Assembly: GCF_030816855.1 (NCBI RefSeq)
Contig: NZ_JAUSYK010000001.1
Coordinates: 558,001 to 622,000, forward strand
Reading direction: 5' to 3'
DNA from: Arthrobacter sp. B3I4
Lineage (GTDB): Bacteria; Actinomycetota; Actinomycetes; Actinomycetales; Micrococcaceae
DNA length: 64,000 bases
Shown piece by piece: positions 34,527 through 43,371 of the stretch. The notes below the pieces were generated by a model that worked only from the letters and a program-made list of their open reading frames with translations, did not search any database and was not told the origin of the DNA. The translations under genes and the position numbers were made by a program. Each line of letters starts with the position of its first letter. The first letter of the stretch is position 1.

Positions 34527-35543
34527 GTGTCCCTCTTCTTCTTTGCCCTGGTGGTCGTCTGCGCCGCGGCGTTCGCGTTTCTCAACGGCTTCCGGGACGC
34601 TTCGTCCTCGGTGGCCCTCGCGGTCCGTACCCGGTCGCTGACCCCCACCGTCGCTGTGCTCCTGGCCGGACTGTTTAATTTTGTCGGCGCCGGCCTCAGC
34701 GCGGCGTGGGCGATGGAAATCAGCCGGACTTGGGTGGTTCTCCCTGCTGGCGGGAACGGCCTCACCATCCTGATCGCGGGATTGCTCAGCGCCGTGCTGT
34801 GGGGCATCTACACCTGGTGGCGCGGCATCCCGTCCTCCTCGACGCACGCCCTTGTCGGCGGCCTGGCCGGCGCCGGCGTCGCCAGTGTCGCTGTGGGCGG
34901 CCACCCGGTGGCAGGCGTGGACCAATCACTGCTGGTCCAGGTGGTGCTGCCCCTGCTGCTCTCGCCGGTCATCGCCTTTGCCGGAGCGTACCTGCTGGTC
35001 TGGCCCGCCACCTGGGCCGCCCGCTACACCCCGCCCAGCGTCGTGAACAGCAGGTCACGGCGGGCGCAAGCGGTCGCTGCCGGCGCCGTCGCTTTCGGCC
35101 ACGGCCTGCAGGACGGCCAGCGCACCAGCGCGGTGCTGATCCTGGCAATGGTGGCAGCGGGGTTGCCCGACGGCGGTTCCATCCCGGTGTGGGTCGCTTT
35201 GCTGACGGCCGGGATGCTGACGGCGGGAACGCTGGCCGGCGGCTGGCGGATTTCCTACACCATCGGGTACCGGCTGGTCCGGGTCGACCCGCTCCGCGGG
35301 TTCATCGCACAGTTGTTCAGCAGCGCCATCCTGCTGGTGGGCGCGATCGGCTTGCACTGGCCGGTCTCCACTACGCACACCGTCACCTCGGCCGCGCTGG
35401 GGGCGGGCGCCAACCAAAGCTACACGGCCACCAATCGCCGTCTGGTGCTGCGGATCCTGGCCTTCTGGGGACTGACGCCGGTCGCCACCGCCGCATCGGC
35501 CTTCGTGCTGGAGCTCGCCTTGTCCCCCCTCGCAGGGCTCTAG
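34527..35543 (+). CDS. pit: PiT family inorganic phosphate transporter
   Basis: 338 residues, about ten transmembrane helices. PiT signatures appear in both halves but are diverged: FLNGFRDASSSVALAV in place of the usual NGFHDxANA, and AFGHGLQDGQRTSAVLIL in place of GANDxQ; SSTHALVGGLAGAG and STTHTVTSAALGAGA are well kept. It probably imports phosphate, perhaps as a metal-phosphate complex, with protons. It ends 27 bases from the convergent pstB, so low- and high-affinity uptake genes lie back to back. Confidence 0.87.
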   Translation: MSLFFFALVVVCAAAFAFLNGFRDASSSVALAVRTRSLTPTVAVLLAGLFNFVGAGLSAAWAMEISRTWVVLPAGGNGLTILIAGLLSAVLWGIYTWWRGIPSSSTHALVGGLAGAGVASVAVGGHPVAGVDQSLLVQVVLPLLLSPVIAFAGAYLLVWPATWAARYTPPSVVNSRSRRAQAVAAGAVAFGHGLQDGQRTSAVLILAMVAAGLPDGGSIPVWVALLTAGMLTAGTLAGGWRISYTIGYRLVRVDPLRGFIAQLFSSAILLVGAIGLHWPVSTTHTVTSAALGAGANQSYTATNRRLVLRILAFWGLTPVATAASAFVLELALSPLAGL

Positions 35544-35570
35544 GACCCATCGGCTGGGCGCGGGCCGGGC

Positions 35571-36350
35571 CTATCCGAAGCGGCCGGAGACGTAGTCCTC
35601 GGTGGCCTTCACCGTGGGGTTGCTGAAGATGGTGTGCGTGTCGCCGTACTCAATCAGCTTCCCGGGCTTGCCGGTGCCCGCGATGTTGAAGAACGCCGTC
35701 TTGTCCGAGACCCGGGCGGCCTGCTGCATGTTGTGGGTCACGATGACGACGGTGTAGTCGTCCTTGAGTTCGCTGATGAGGTCCTCGATCGCGAGGGTGG
35801 AGATGGGATCCAGCGCTGAGCACGGCTCATCCATCAGGATCACCTGCGGCTCGACGGCGATGGCGCGGGCGATGCACAAGCGCTGCTGCTGGCCGCCGGA
35901 CAGTCCCGAGCCGGGCTTGGCCAGCCGGTCCTTGACCTCGTTCCAGAGGTTCGCGCCGCGCAGTGAACGTTCCACGAGCGAGTCAGCCTCACCCTTGGAG
36001 ATCTTCTGGTTGTTCAACTTCACGCCGGCCAGCACGTTGTCCCGGATGGACATGGTGGGGAACGGGTTGGGCCGCTGGAAGACCATGCCGATCTGCGAGC
36101 GAACCGTCACCGGGTCTACTCCGGGGCCGTACAGGTTGTCGCCGTCGAGCAGCACTTCACCCTCCACACGGGCCCCGGGGATAACTTCGTGCATCCGGTT
36201 CAAGGTGCGCAGGAAGGTGGATTTGCCGCAGCCTGAGGGACCGATGAAGGCGGTCACGGACTTGGCGTCGATGGTGATGTTGACGTCCTCGACAGCGAGG
36301 AATTTGCTGTAGTAGACGTTGAGGTCTTTGACGTCGATGCGCTTAGACAT
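35571..36350 (-). CDS. pstB: Phosphate ABC transporter ATP-binding protein
   Basis: 259 residues. Walker [10 protein letters not shown], signature LSGGQQQRL, Walker [14 protein letters not shown] and the switch His in [10 protein letters not shown] are all present; the PstB-typical [17 protein letters not shown] follows Walker A. It powers the PstC/PstA channel. It is the last gene of pstSCAB, 44 bases behind pstA. No phoU follows in the window; the next gene is convergent. Confidence 0.96.
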   Translation of the reverse strand: MSKRIDVKDLNVYYSKFLAVEDVNITIDAKSVTAFIGPSGCGKSTFLRTLNRMHEVIPGARVEGEVLLDGDNLYGPGVDPVTVRSQIGMVFQRPNPFPTMSIRDNVLAGVKLNNQKISKGEADSLVERSLRGANLWNEVKDRLAKPGSGLSGGQQQRLCIARAIAVEPQVILMDEPCSALDPISTLAIEDLISELKDDYTVVIVTHNMQQAARVSDKTAFFNIAGTGKPGKLIEYGDTHTIFSNPTVKATEDYVSGRFG

Positions 36351-36394
36351 GCTGTTCCTTCACTTGGAGCGGTGGTTACCGGTGCGGCGGCGGC

Positions 36395-37504
36395 CTAGCG
36401 GCCGACCTTTGGGGCGAAGATGCGCGCCACCAGGCGGGCGCCCAGGTTGAGCAGCATCACCAGGATGATGAGGACCAAGGCCGCGCCCCACGCGCGCTGG
36501 TCGGAGGGGCCGGGGTTGGACGGCGAGGTCGGGTTGAGGATCTGGGTGTAAATGAACGTCGGCAACGAAGCCATCCAGCCGCCGAAGACGTTGTTGTTGA
36601 TGGATGTGGCAAAACCGGCGGTGACCAGGATCGGCGCCGTCTCACCGATGACACGGGCGATGGCCAGCGTGACGCCGGAAGCGATGCCCGAAATCGCCGT
36701 CGGGATGACCACCTTGAGGATGGTGCGCCATTTGCGCACCCCGAGTGCGTAGGCGGCTTCGCGGAGTTCGTTCGGCACGATCTTGAGCATTTCCTCGCTG
36801 GAGCGGACCACCACCGGGATCATCAGCACGGAGAGGGCGACGGCGGCGACGGCACCGGTTTTGGTGCCCGGGCCGACCACGGCGAAGAAGAACGCCGCGG
36901 CGAAGAGGCCTGCCACGATCGAGGGGATGCCGGTCATCACGTCGACAAAGAACGTGATGGCCCGGGCCAGCGGACGGTCCTCGCCGTACTCGACGAGGTA
37001 GATCGAGGTGAGCAGGCCCACCGGAACGGAAATAACGGTGGCGAGCAAAGTGATCTGCACGGTGCCCACCAACGCGTGGTAGATGCCGCCCACCACGGGG
37101 GCACCGGCTTCGACGGTTTTGTTATCGAACGCCCCGGTCACGCCATTCATGGACGTGCTGAGGAAACCGGGATCCAGCAGGCCCGGCAGGCCCTTGACCA
37201 GCACGGTCCAGATCACCGAGATCAACGGCAGCAGGGAGATCAGGAAAGCCCCGACAACCAGGCAGGTAGCCAGCTTGTCTTTGGCCTTGCGGGAGCCTTC
37301 GACCGCGGCACTCCAGCCGACCAGTCCGGCAGTGAACAAGACGGCCGAGACGAAGCCCCAGCCCACAGCATTGAACCCGATCAGGGCCAGGATGGCCGCG
37401 CCCGCGACCAGGGCAATGGCCAGAACGATGTACGGCGCGGCCTTAGGCAGCTGCCCCTTGGTCAGGGCCGAGCGCTTGCGCACGGGGGTCAAAGTGGTAG
37501 TCAT
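36395..37504 (-). CDS. pstA: Phosphate ABC transporter permease PstA
   Basis: 369 residues. After an ~20-residue cytoplasmic start come three extra N-terminal hydrophobic helices and the standard six-helix permease domain, with the EAA loop in EEMLKIVPNELREAAYALGVRKWRTILKVV. It forms the membrane channel with PstC. The ATG at 37504 overlaps the pstC stop (TAATG), so translation is coupled; GGGAG precedes it. Confidence 0.93.
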   Translation of the reverse strand: MTTTLTPVRKRSALTKGQLPKAAPYIVLAIALVAGAAILALIGFNAVGWGFVSAVLFTAGLVGWSAAVEGSRKAKDKLATCLVVGAFLISLLPLISVIWTVLVKGLPGLLDPGFLSTSMNGVTGAFDNKTVEAGAPVVGGIYHALVGTVQITLLATVISVPVGLLTSIYLVEYGEDRPLARAITFFVDVMTGIPSIVAGLFAAAFFFAVVGPGTKTGAVAAVALSVLMIPVVVRSSEEMLKIVPNELREAAYALGVRKWRTILKVVIPTAISGIASGVTLAIARVIGETAPILVTAGFATSINNNVFGGWMASLPTFIYTQILNPTSPSNPGPSDQRAWGAALVLIILVMLLNLGARLVARIFAPKVGR

Positions 37505-38436
37505 TAGTTGGCTCCCGAGAAGTCTTTGTGCCGGGTGATGATCCACCGGGCAATCATGTTCACGCCCAACGTGATGACGAACAGCACCAGTCCGGCGGCG
37601 ATCAGCGTGCTGACCTTCAGTCCGCTGGCTTCGGGGAAGTTCAACGCGATTTCGGCTGCAATCGTCTGGTTGCCCGACTGGATCAGGCTCGCGGTGAGGG
37701 CGCCCGAGGAGAGCACCAGCGCGACGGCCATGGTCTCGCCCAGGGCGCGGCCCAGGCCCAGCATCACGGCGCTGATGATGCCCGGGCGGCCGAATGGCAG
37801 CACGGTCATCCGGATCATTTCCCAGCGGGTGGCGCCGAGGGCGAGCGCGGCCTCCTCGTGCAGCTTGGGGGTCTGCAGGAAGATTTCGCGCGAGAGCGAG
37901 GTGATGATCGGCAGCACCATGACCGCCAGCACGATTCCGGCCGTCAGGATGGTCTTGCCGGTCGCCGAGGCGGGGCCCTGGAAGATCGGCAGCCAGCCCA
38001 GGTTGCCGGCCAGCCAGTTGTAGGCCGGGGATATTTCCTGGGCCAGGAACGCGGCACCCCAGGCGCCGTAAACCACGGACGGGATGGCGGCCAGCAGGTC
38101 GATCACATAGCCCAGGGCCGACGCCAGGCCGCGGGGGGCGAAGTGCGAGATGAAGAGGGCGACGCCGATCGCGACCGGCGTCGCGATGACCAGGGCGATC
38201 ACGGCGGCGATCAGCGTGCCGATAACAATCGGCCAGATGTAGGCGAAGAAGCCCTCACCTCCCTGGATCTTGTCCGGAGACGCGACCAGGGCAGGAACCG
38301 ACTGGATGACAAGGAAGAGCGCCACGCCGAAGAGCACGGCAAGGATCAGGCACCCGGCGGCCAAGGTGGCTGCGGAAAAGACCTTGTCACCGGCGGGGCC
38401 TGCGCCCCGGGACTTGGTCAGGGAGGTGGTGGTCAC
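37504..38436 (-). CDS. pstC: Phosphate ABC transporter permease PstC
   Basis: 310 residues, six transmembrane helices with the EAA loop LHEEAALALGATRWEMIRMTVLPFGRPG. It pairs with PstA. The GTG at 38436 is chosen since GAAGGACC lies eight bases upstream; a TTG 15 bases earlier falls within that site. A 195-base gap with a large hairpin separates it from pstS. Confidence 0.93.
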   Translation of the reverse strand: MTTTSLTKSRGAGPAGDKVFSAATLAAGCLILAVLFGVALFLVIQSVPALVASPDKIQGGEGFFAYIWPIVIGTLIAAVIALVIATPVAIGVALFISHFAPRGLASALGYVIDLLAAIPSVVYGAWGAAFLAQEISPAYNWLAGNLGWLPIFQGPASATGKTILTAGIVLAVMVLPIITSLSREIFLQTPKLHEEAALALGATRWEMIRMTVLPFGRPGIISAVMLGLGRALGETMAVALVLSSGALTASLIQSGNQTIAAEIALNFPEASGLKVSTLIAAGLVLFVITLGVNMIARWIITRHKDFSGAN

Positions 38437-38530
38437 TTTCTGGTCCTTCAACTTCGATCTGCACCGGCGGCCGGCGGCTCGCTACGGGGCTGGCGGGCGG
38501 TGAATCTACGGGTACTTGGAATAAACGCCT

Positions 38531-38586
38531 AGGTTCCCTGTCCCGGGTGGACGGTCGGCGACCGCCTTTTCCACGACAGGGAACCT
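38531..38586 (-). promoter_or_regulatory. Large hairpin between pstS and pstC
   Basis: A perfect 12-bp stem (38531-38542 with 38575-38586) encloses further pairing (GTGG/CCAC and CGGTC-GGC-GACCG). No terminal T-tract is seen. It is well placed to attenuate transcription or protect the 3' end of pstS mRNA, raising PstS over the membrane components. Confidence 0.65.
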
Positions 38587-38631
38587 GGCCCAGGCTCGTG
38601 TTTCCACTATGCCTGGCGGCAAAACGTATCC

Positions 38632-39750
38632 CTAGGACTTGGCCTTGATGGATTCGATGGACTTCTTCGCCTTGTCCTGCAGGGTCTTGGACAGCGGCGC
38701 AGACTTGGCAGCCTCGGCGGCGGCCTGCTGGCCGGCGTCGGAGACTACGTAGCTCTCGAAGGCCTTGACCAGGTCCGCGGTTTCCTTGGTGTCATAGGTG
38801 CTGCACACGACGTGGAAGGAGACGAGAACGACCGGGTAGGCGCCTTCGATCGTGGTTTTGCGGTCCAGCTTGATGGAGAGGTCGTTCGCACTGCGGCCCT
38901 CGACCGGCTTGCCGGCGTCGACGGCCTTGGCGGCGGCCTCGGCGGAGATCTTGGTGAAGGAGTTGCCGACCTTGATCTGGGCGATGCCCAGCTTGCCGCT
39001 GACGGCGGAGTCGTCGGCGTAGGTGACGGCGCCGGGGGTGTCCGTGACGGTCTTGACGACACCGGAGGTTCCCTTGGCGTTCTCGCCCTTCAGCGACGCC
39101 GGCCAGACGCCGGAGGCCTTGTCGGTCCAGGCCTCGGGCGCGGCGGCGGCCAGGTAATCGGTGAAGTTCTGCGTGGTGCCCGAGTCATCGGAGCGGTTGA
39201 CCGGGGTGACCTTGAGGTCCGGCAGTTTGGCGTCGGGGTTCAGCGCCGCGATGGCCGGGTCGTTCCACTTGGCGATCTCGCCGCGGAAGATCTTGGCGAC
39301 GGTGGGCGCGTCGAGCTTGAGCTCCTTGAGGTCCGGGAGGTTGAAGGCCACGGCGATCGGGGAAATGTACACCGGGATGTTCAGCGCACCGTCGGGGCCG
39401 CACTTGGCCTTGGAAGCGGCGAGTTCCTCATCCTTCAGATACGCGTCGGAGCCGGCGAACTGGGCCGAGCCGTCGATGATCGCCTTGCGGCCCGCGCCGG
39501 AGCCGTCCGGGGAGTACTGAACGTTGGCGCCCTGGTTGGCGGAGGCGAAGTTGGTCTTCCACACGTCCATGGCTGCGCCCTGCGCGGAGGAACCGATGCC
39601 GGTCAGCGTGCCGGCGACTTTCGGGCCCGTGGCAGTCTGGCTGCCCGCAGCAGTGCCGGTTGCGTTGTCGGAACCGCAAGCGGTGAGCGCGAGAGCGCCG
39701 GCTGCGATGACAGCGATGGCCGCGTTGCGGCCGAAGCGTGATGCCTTCAC
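38632..39750 (-). CDS. pstS: Phosphate-binding lipoprotein PstS
   Basis: 372 residues. A lipoprotein signal peptide ends with the lipobox LTAC (Cys ~25 of the export signal), followed by a Thr/Ala-rich linker. The phosphate-binding protein fold shows TLTGIGSSAQGAAMDVW, YSPDGSGAGRKAIIDG (binding loop) and NRSDDSGTTQNFTDYL. It captures phosphate outside the membrane for PstCAB. GTG start with GGAAGGGG upstream. A PHO-box-like direct repeat lies 124-145 bases before the start. Confidence 0.96.
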   Translation of the reverse strand: MKASRFGRNAAIAVIAAGALALTACGSDNATGTAAGSQTATGPKVAGTLTGIGSSAQGAAMDVWKTNFASANQGANVQYSPDGSGAGRKAIIDGSAQFAGSDAYLKDEELAASKAKCGPDGALNIPVYISPIAVAFNLPDLKELKLDAPTVAKIFRGEIAKWNDPAIAALNPDAKLPDLKVTPVNRSDDSGTTQNFTDYLAAAAPEAWTDKASGVWPASLKGENAKGTSGVVKTVTDTPGAVTYADDSAVSGKLGIAQIKVGNSFTKISAEAAAKAVDAGKPVEGRSANDLSIKLDRKTTIEGAYPVVLVSFHVVCSTYDTKETADLVKAFESYVVSDAGQQAAAEAAKSAPLSKTLQDKAKKSIESIKAKS

Positions 39751-39851
39751 TAGATGTACCCCTTCCAGGGTTATTCAGATGCGTGCCGGACCGGAGACGT
39801 CCGAACAGAAAGACGGTGGGTACGGTTTGTACCTCTGTCGAAGTTAAGCGC

Positions 39852-39895
39852 CCCAGATGAAGAGAATTGCGGTCCAAGGTGAACGGCGGGTTAAC
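39852..39895 (-). promoter_or_regulatory. PHO box (PhoP-type direct repeats) upstream of pstS
   Basis: On the minus strand, GTTAACCCGCC (39895-39885) and GTTCACCTTGG (39884-39874) are adjacent 11-bp direct repeat units, matching the actinobacterial PhoP pattern GTTCAC plus five. A third in-phase, weaker unit CTTCATCTGGG lies at 39862-39852. Control by phosphate starvation is expected. Confidence 0.7.
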
Positions 39896-40009
39896 GACTC
39901 CCGGCCATCTCCTGACATCCCACGGTTTGCTGTTGCGTTGTCTTTCTCACAGTCGTAAGGGTCGCAGCCTCCGGCCACTGCACTGCGGGGACCAAATAGA
40001 CTGGTGGGC

Positions 40010-41137
40010 ATGGCCGCCGCTACTGGATTCGACGCAAGCGCACGATTCCTCCGCGGCAGGGTCCGCACCGGGTTCGTCCGGAGCCGCAAGTCGATCGTGC
40101 CGGCCATTCAGATGACGGCCTGCGCCGTTGGAGCCTACGCTTTCGCCGAGTACGTCCTGGGCCACACCGGGCCGTTGTTCGCCGCGACCTCCTCCCTGAT
40201 CGCCCTGGGCTTCTCCCGCGAACCGCGGCTGCGCCGGGTGGTGGAAGTGGGCCTGGGCTGCACCATCGGCATTGCCGTGGGCGACCTGCTGCTGCACTGG
40301 CTGGGACCGGGAATCTGGACGGCCGCCGTCGTGCTTCTTTTCTCGATTTTACTGGCCCGCTTTCTGGACAGCGGGACAATTTTCACCACCCAGCTGGGCC
40401 TGCAGTCGCTGCTGGTGGTGCTGCTGCCCGCGCCCGCCGGCGGGCCCTTTACCCGCAGCATAGACGCCGTGGTTGGCGGTGTGTTTGCGCTGCTCGTGAC
40501 GTTCCTGATCCCCAAGGATCCACGCCGGGAGCCCCGCAACGACGTCAAGAAGTTGCTGCACGAGCTCGCTGAGGTGCTGCGCGAGTGCTCCTCGGCGCTG
40601 ACTGACAGCGACTCCACCCAGGCGTGGCACGCCTTGATCCGGGGACGGAACTGCCAGCCGCTGGTCGATGCGATGCGCCAGACGCTGCGCTCTTCCGGTG
40701 AGGTCGCCGCGCTGGCCCCTGCGTACCGGCGTTACCGGGATGAGCTGGACCAGCTGGCGCAGTCGCTGGACTTCATCGATTTGGCCCTGCGTAACAGCCG
40801 GGTGTTCGCGCGCCGGCTGACCAGCGCGATCAACCACGCCGCGCTTTCCGACGAGGCCACCGAGAACATTGCCGAGGTCCTGCAGGAGACTGCCGCCGCG
40901 ATCGACGAACTGGGCCTGGGCCTGGCGGAGGTGCACGACGGCGTGCGGCGCGCCCATTTGCGCACCGCCAGGGTGGAGCTGAGCGAGACGGCTGGCAGGC
41001 TGCACCCGCGCCTGCTGGACGTGCAGCGGCTGGAAGGCGAAACCGTGGTGATGCTCTTCCGCCCGCTCATGGTGGACCTGCTCGAAGCCGCCGGAGTGGA
41101 CCCGCGCGAAGCCCGGGACATCCTTCCCGCGCTGTAG
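40010..41137 (+). CDS. FUSC family membrane protein
   Basis: 375 residues. The N-terminal half has about six hydrophobic helices (IVPAIQMTACAVGAYAFAEYVLG, LAPAAVVLLFSI-like segments, SIDAVVGGVFALLVTFLIP); the C-terminal half is a long soluble helical domain (ECSSALTDSD, LDQLAQSLDFIDLALRNSRVFARRL). This is the half-size FUSC/aromatic acid exporter-like type found in Actinobacteria. It is divergent from pstS. Substrate unknown. ATG at 40010 preferred over a GTG two codons earlier. Confidence 0.8.
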   Translation: MAAATGFDASARFLRGRVRTGFVRSRKSIVPAIQMTACAVGAYAFAEYVLGHTGPLFAATSSLIALGFSREPRLRRVVEVGLGCTIGIAVGDLLLHWLGPGIWTAAVVLLFSILLARFLDSGTIFTTQLGLQSLLVVLLPAPAGGPFTRSIDAVVGGVFALLVTFLIPKDPRREPRNDVKKLLHELAEVLRECSSALTDSDSTQAWHALIRGRNCQPLVDAMRQTLRSSGEVAALAPAYRRYRDELDQLAQSLDFIDLALRNSRVFARRLTSAINHAALSDEATENIAEVLQETAAAIDELGLGLAEVHDGVRRAHLRTARVELSETAGRLHPRLLDVQRLEGETVVMLFRPLMVDLLEAAGVDPREARDILPAL

Positions 41138-41206
41138 GGCGGTCTCTGGGACGCGCCGGACGATAGTTCGGCGCGTCCCGAATGAGACAGATGGGAGATG
41201 CTTGAT

Positions 41207-42250
41207 TCAGACCGGCTGGTCGAGGCGGACGGGCATCAGGATTGACAGTGTGCCGTCCCGGTCTGGGTTGCGGATTGCCAGCGGCGCGATCGGATCGTCC
41301 AGGCCGAGGGTGAGCTGGTGGTCGCCGGTCCCGAGCGCCTCCAGGAGGAACGCGCGGTTGACGCCGATTACGAGCGCGTCAGGGTCTTCGGATGCGCCGA
41401 CCTCCACTCCCCTTGAGGTGATGCTGAGCCGGCTCACTTCGTAGGCGACACCGTCGTTGTCTCGGGTGAAGGTCTCGGTCGTACCTGCATGGAGTGCGGC
41501 CCTCAAAGCCGCGGCATCGACGGGGACTTTGCGGTCGCCGAGTTCGAGCCAGCTGCGATACGACGGGAAGTCGACGTCGACGACCTCCGTCTGGATGGTG
41601 CCGTCATCACCGGTCAGGGTGATCGTGTCGCCGGTCACGACGACATCCAGAAACCCCGTGTGGTTACTGGCGAGCAATTCATCAACCGCTGCCACGGGCA
41701 GCAGCACATGCAGTTCGGCTTGCTGCGACATTATTACTGAGCTGGCGGCGAGTCGGTACCGATCCGTCGCAACCACACGCAGCCGGCCGGGCTCGCTGTC
41801 GAGGAAAACCCCGTTCAGGCGCGGCTGATCCGGGTCGTCACTGATCGCATACCGGACTTCTCCGAGTGCTCGAATGAGTTCGGCGGCAGCCAACGTGCAT
41901 CGGGTCATGGTGGTCTCCTCGTGTTCTAGTAGCTGATGAACGATGGAGATCTCCCTGCGGGCGTCGGCCAGACCCGCTTCCAGCCGTCCGAGATGAGTTG
42001 CCACGATCGACCGGGCCCGGGACGGTTCAGACAGGATCGTCCGGATGTCATCCAGCGGAAGGCCGACCCGCCGCAGGTGCGCCGCGAGCCGAGCGTGAAT
42101 CACCTGATTCGGATGATAGAAGCGATACCCGGAAGACGGGTCGACCACCGACGGCGGCAACACACCAGCGCCGTCGTAGAAGCGCAGCGCACTTACGGGC
42201 AGTCCACTAAGTGATGCCAGCCGGCCGATGCCGAGCAGTTCGTTCTCCAT
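41207..42250 (-). CDS. MerR-type regulator fused to DNA polymerase III beta-clamp domains II and III
   Basis: 347 residues. Residues 4-72 are a MerR winged helix (LGIGRLASLSGLPVSALRFY, GYRFYHPNQV) and ~75-112 a dimer helix. Residues ~116-237 and ~243-347 match domains II and III of the sliding clamp DnaN: LNGVFLDSEPGRLRVVATD, VDFPSYRSW, VIGVNRAFLLEAL and the terminal ILMPVRL, like the clamp end VMPMRL. Clamp domain I is missing. Residues that in E. coli DnaN line the partner-peptide pocket are largely kept: Thr162, Arg166, Leu167, Pro229, Arg232, Met339, Pro340, Arg342; Gly174 of DnaN is Arg164. It is therefore a transcription factor whose ligand domain is a clamp-derived pocket, perhaps sensing clamp-binding peptides or clamp-targeting antibiotics. 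No target gene is obvious; it is convergent with the FUSC gene. Confidence 0.88.
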   Translation of the reverse strand: MENELLGIGRLASLSGLPVSALRFYDGAGVLPPSVVDPSSGYRFYHPNQVIHARLAAHLRRVGLPLDDIRTILSEPSRARSIVATHLGRLEAGLADARREISIVHQLLEHEETTMTRCTLAAAELIRALGEVRYAISDDPDQPRLNGVFLDSEPGRLRVVATDRYRLAASSVIMSQQAELHVLLPVAAVDELLASNHTGFLDVVVTGDTITLTGDDGTIQTEVVDVDFPSYRSWLELGDRKVPVDAAALRAALHAGTTETFTRDNDGVAYEVSRLSITSRGVEVGASEDPDALVIGVNRAFLLEALGTGDHQLTLGLDDPIAPLAIRNPDRDGTLSILMPVRLDQPV

Positions 42251-42430
42251 ATCTGCACTCTCCCGCCTCGACCTGCTTGAGGGTCAACCCGAATATTCTT
42301 CCCCTACTTGCTGGCAACCGTCAGCCGCATGAGGCGGCTGGCGTACGGACGGGGGGACATCAGCCGTGTGCTGAAACAGTAGCGGGAGCCGACGGCGAAA
42401 CCGCGCCCAACCCGCACGGCGCGGCAGCTG

Positions 42431-43240
42431 CTAAATGCAGGAGTGGTCGTAGTCGAACCCGCCTGAGACGTACTGGGTGAGGGTGACGTGGCCGCCGGCG
42501 GTGAGCGGGGCGTCATCACATTTGCGCTTGGCCGTGGCCAGAGACCGGGACCCGGCCAGCCAGCTCGGCAGCCGGTAGAGGTTGCTGGTTGAGGGGACTG
42601 TTCCGACGATCTGGTCCCACTGGCTTCGGGCGGAGTAGAGGCCGGTCCGCGCACCGATGCTGGCGAAGTAGGCTGCCATGCCCTCCAGATCCGCGCGGTT
42701 CGCCAGCGTATCCGCAGACCAGCTGTTGCCGGTCTCGACGTCCAGCCACCAGAGGTAGGACGCCGGGTTGCTGATTCCCCGGATGGTGGCGTCGTCGTAG
42801 GCCTTCGCGTAGCCGTACATGTAGGAGCAGGCGGCCCCGTAGGATCCCGCCGTGCAGTCCCCGTACGGGTTGGCGACGGCGGTTCCGCGGTAGGTGTTGC
42901 TGCTGGGCCACCATGACCCTGCAGCGCCGGGGTTTCCGGTGTTGACGTAGAGGGCGACGAGCGGCTGGCCCGTCCCGCCCGTCGACGTGCCGGCCCAGGT
43001 CAGCTGGGTGCCAAGGCATGGGTTCGTGTTGCTGGCCAGCCCATCATTCACGCCGACAATGCCGAAGGACTGCCCTTTCGGCAGCGCCTTGCCACACTGC
43101 GGCCACGACACGTCGTTGCCGGGACCCGGCCCCGTGGCTGCTTCGGCCGGCGCGGCTGCAAACGTCAGAAGCGCTGCGGCGGCAGCGGCCAAAACCGACC
43201 GGACGCGCTTTCGGCAGGCGGCTGGAATATGAACGGACAT
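42431..43240 (-). CDS. Secreted DUF1906 (glycoside hydrolase-like, GH25-related) protein
   Basis: 269 residues starting at the ATG at 43240 with GGAAGG upstream. A signal peptide (Arg/Lys-rich start, LAAAAAALLTFAAAP, cleavage near AEA) is followed by one domain: GNDVSWPQCGKALPKGQSFGIVGVN, ASYLWWLDVETGNSW and TQYVSGGFDYDHSC. The pattern of a TIM-barrel with an acidic DVE motif resembles DUF1906/GH25-type hydrolases of Actinobacteria. A peptidoglycan- or glycan-active secreted enzyme is plausible; six cysteines may form disulfides. Confidence 0.75.
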   Translation of the reverse strand: MSVHIPAACRKRVRSVLAAAAAALLTFAAAPAEAATGPGPGNDVSWPQCGKALPKGQSFGIVGVNDGLASNTNPCLGTQLTWAGTSTGGTGQPLVALYVNTGNPGAAGSWWPSSNTYRGTAVANPYGDCTAGSYGAACSYMYGYAKAYDDATIRGISNPASYLWWLDVETGNSWSADTLANRADLEGMAAYFASIGARTGLYSARSQWDQIVGTVPSTSNLYRLPSWLAGSRSLATAKRKCDDAPLTAGGHVTLTQYVSGGFDYDHSCI

Positions 43241-43371
43241 CGTCGGCCTTCCGGTTGCGCCTATGCAGGTCAGACCAGCATGGTCAGAGCATAGGCCCGG
43301 GTCAAGGGCAGGCCAGAAGCGCCCGCATCGCCCCGCGGCCGGATGTCGTAGCTCCCGGTTAGGGTTGAGCA

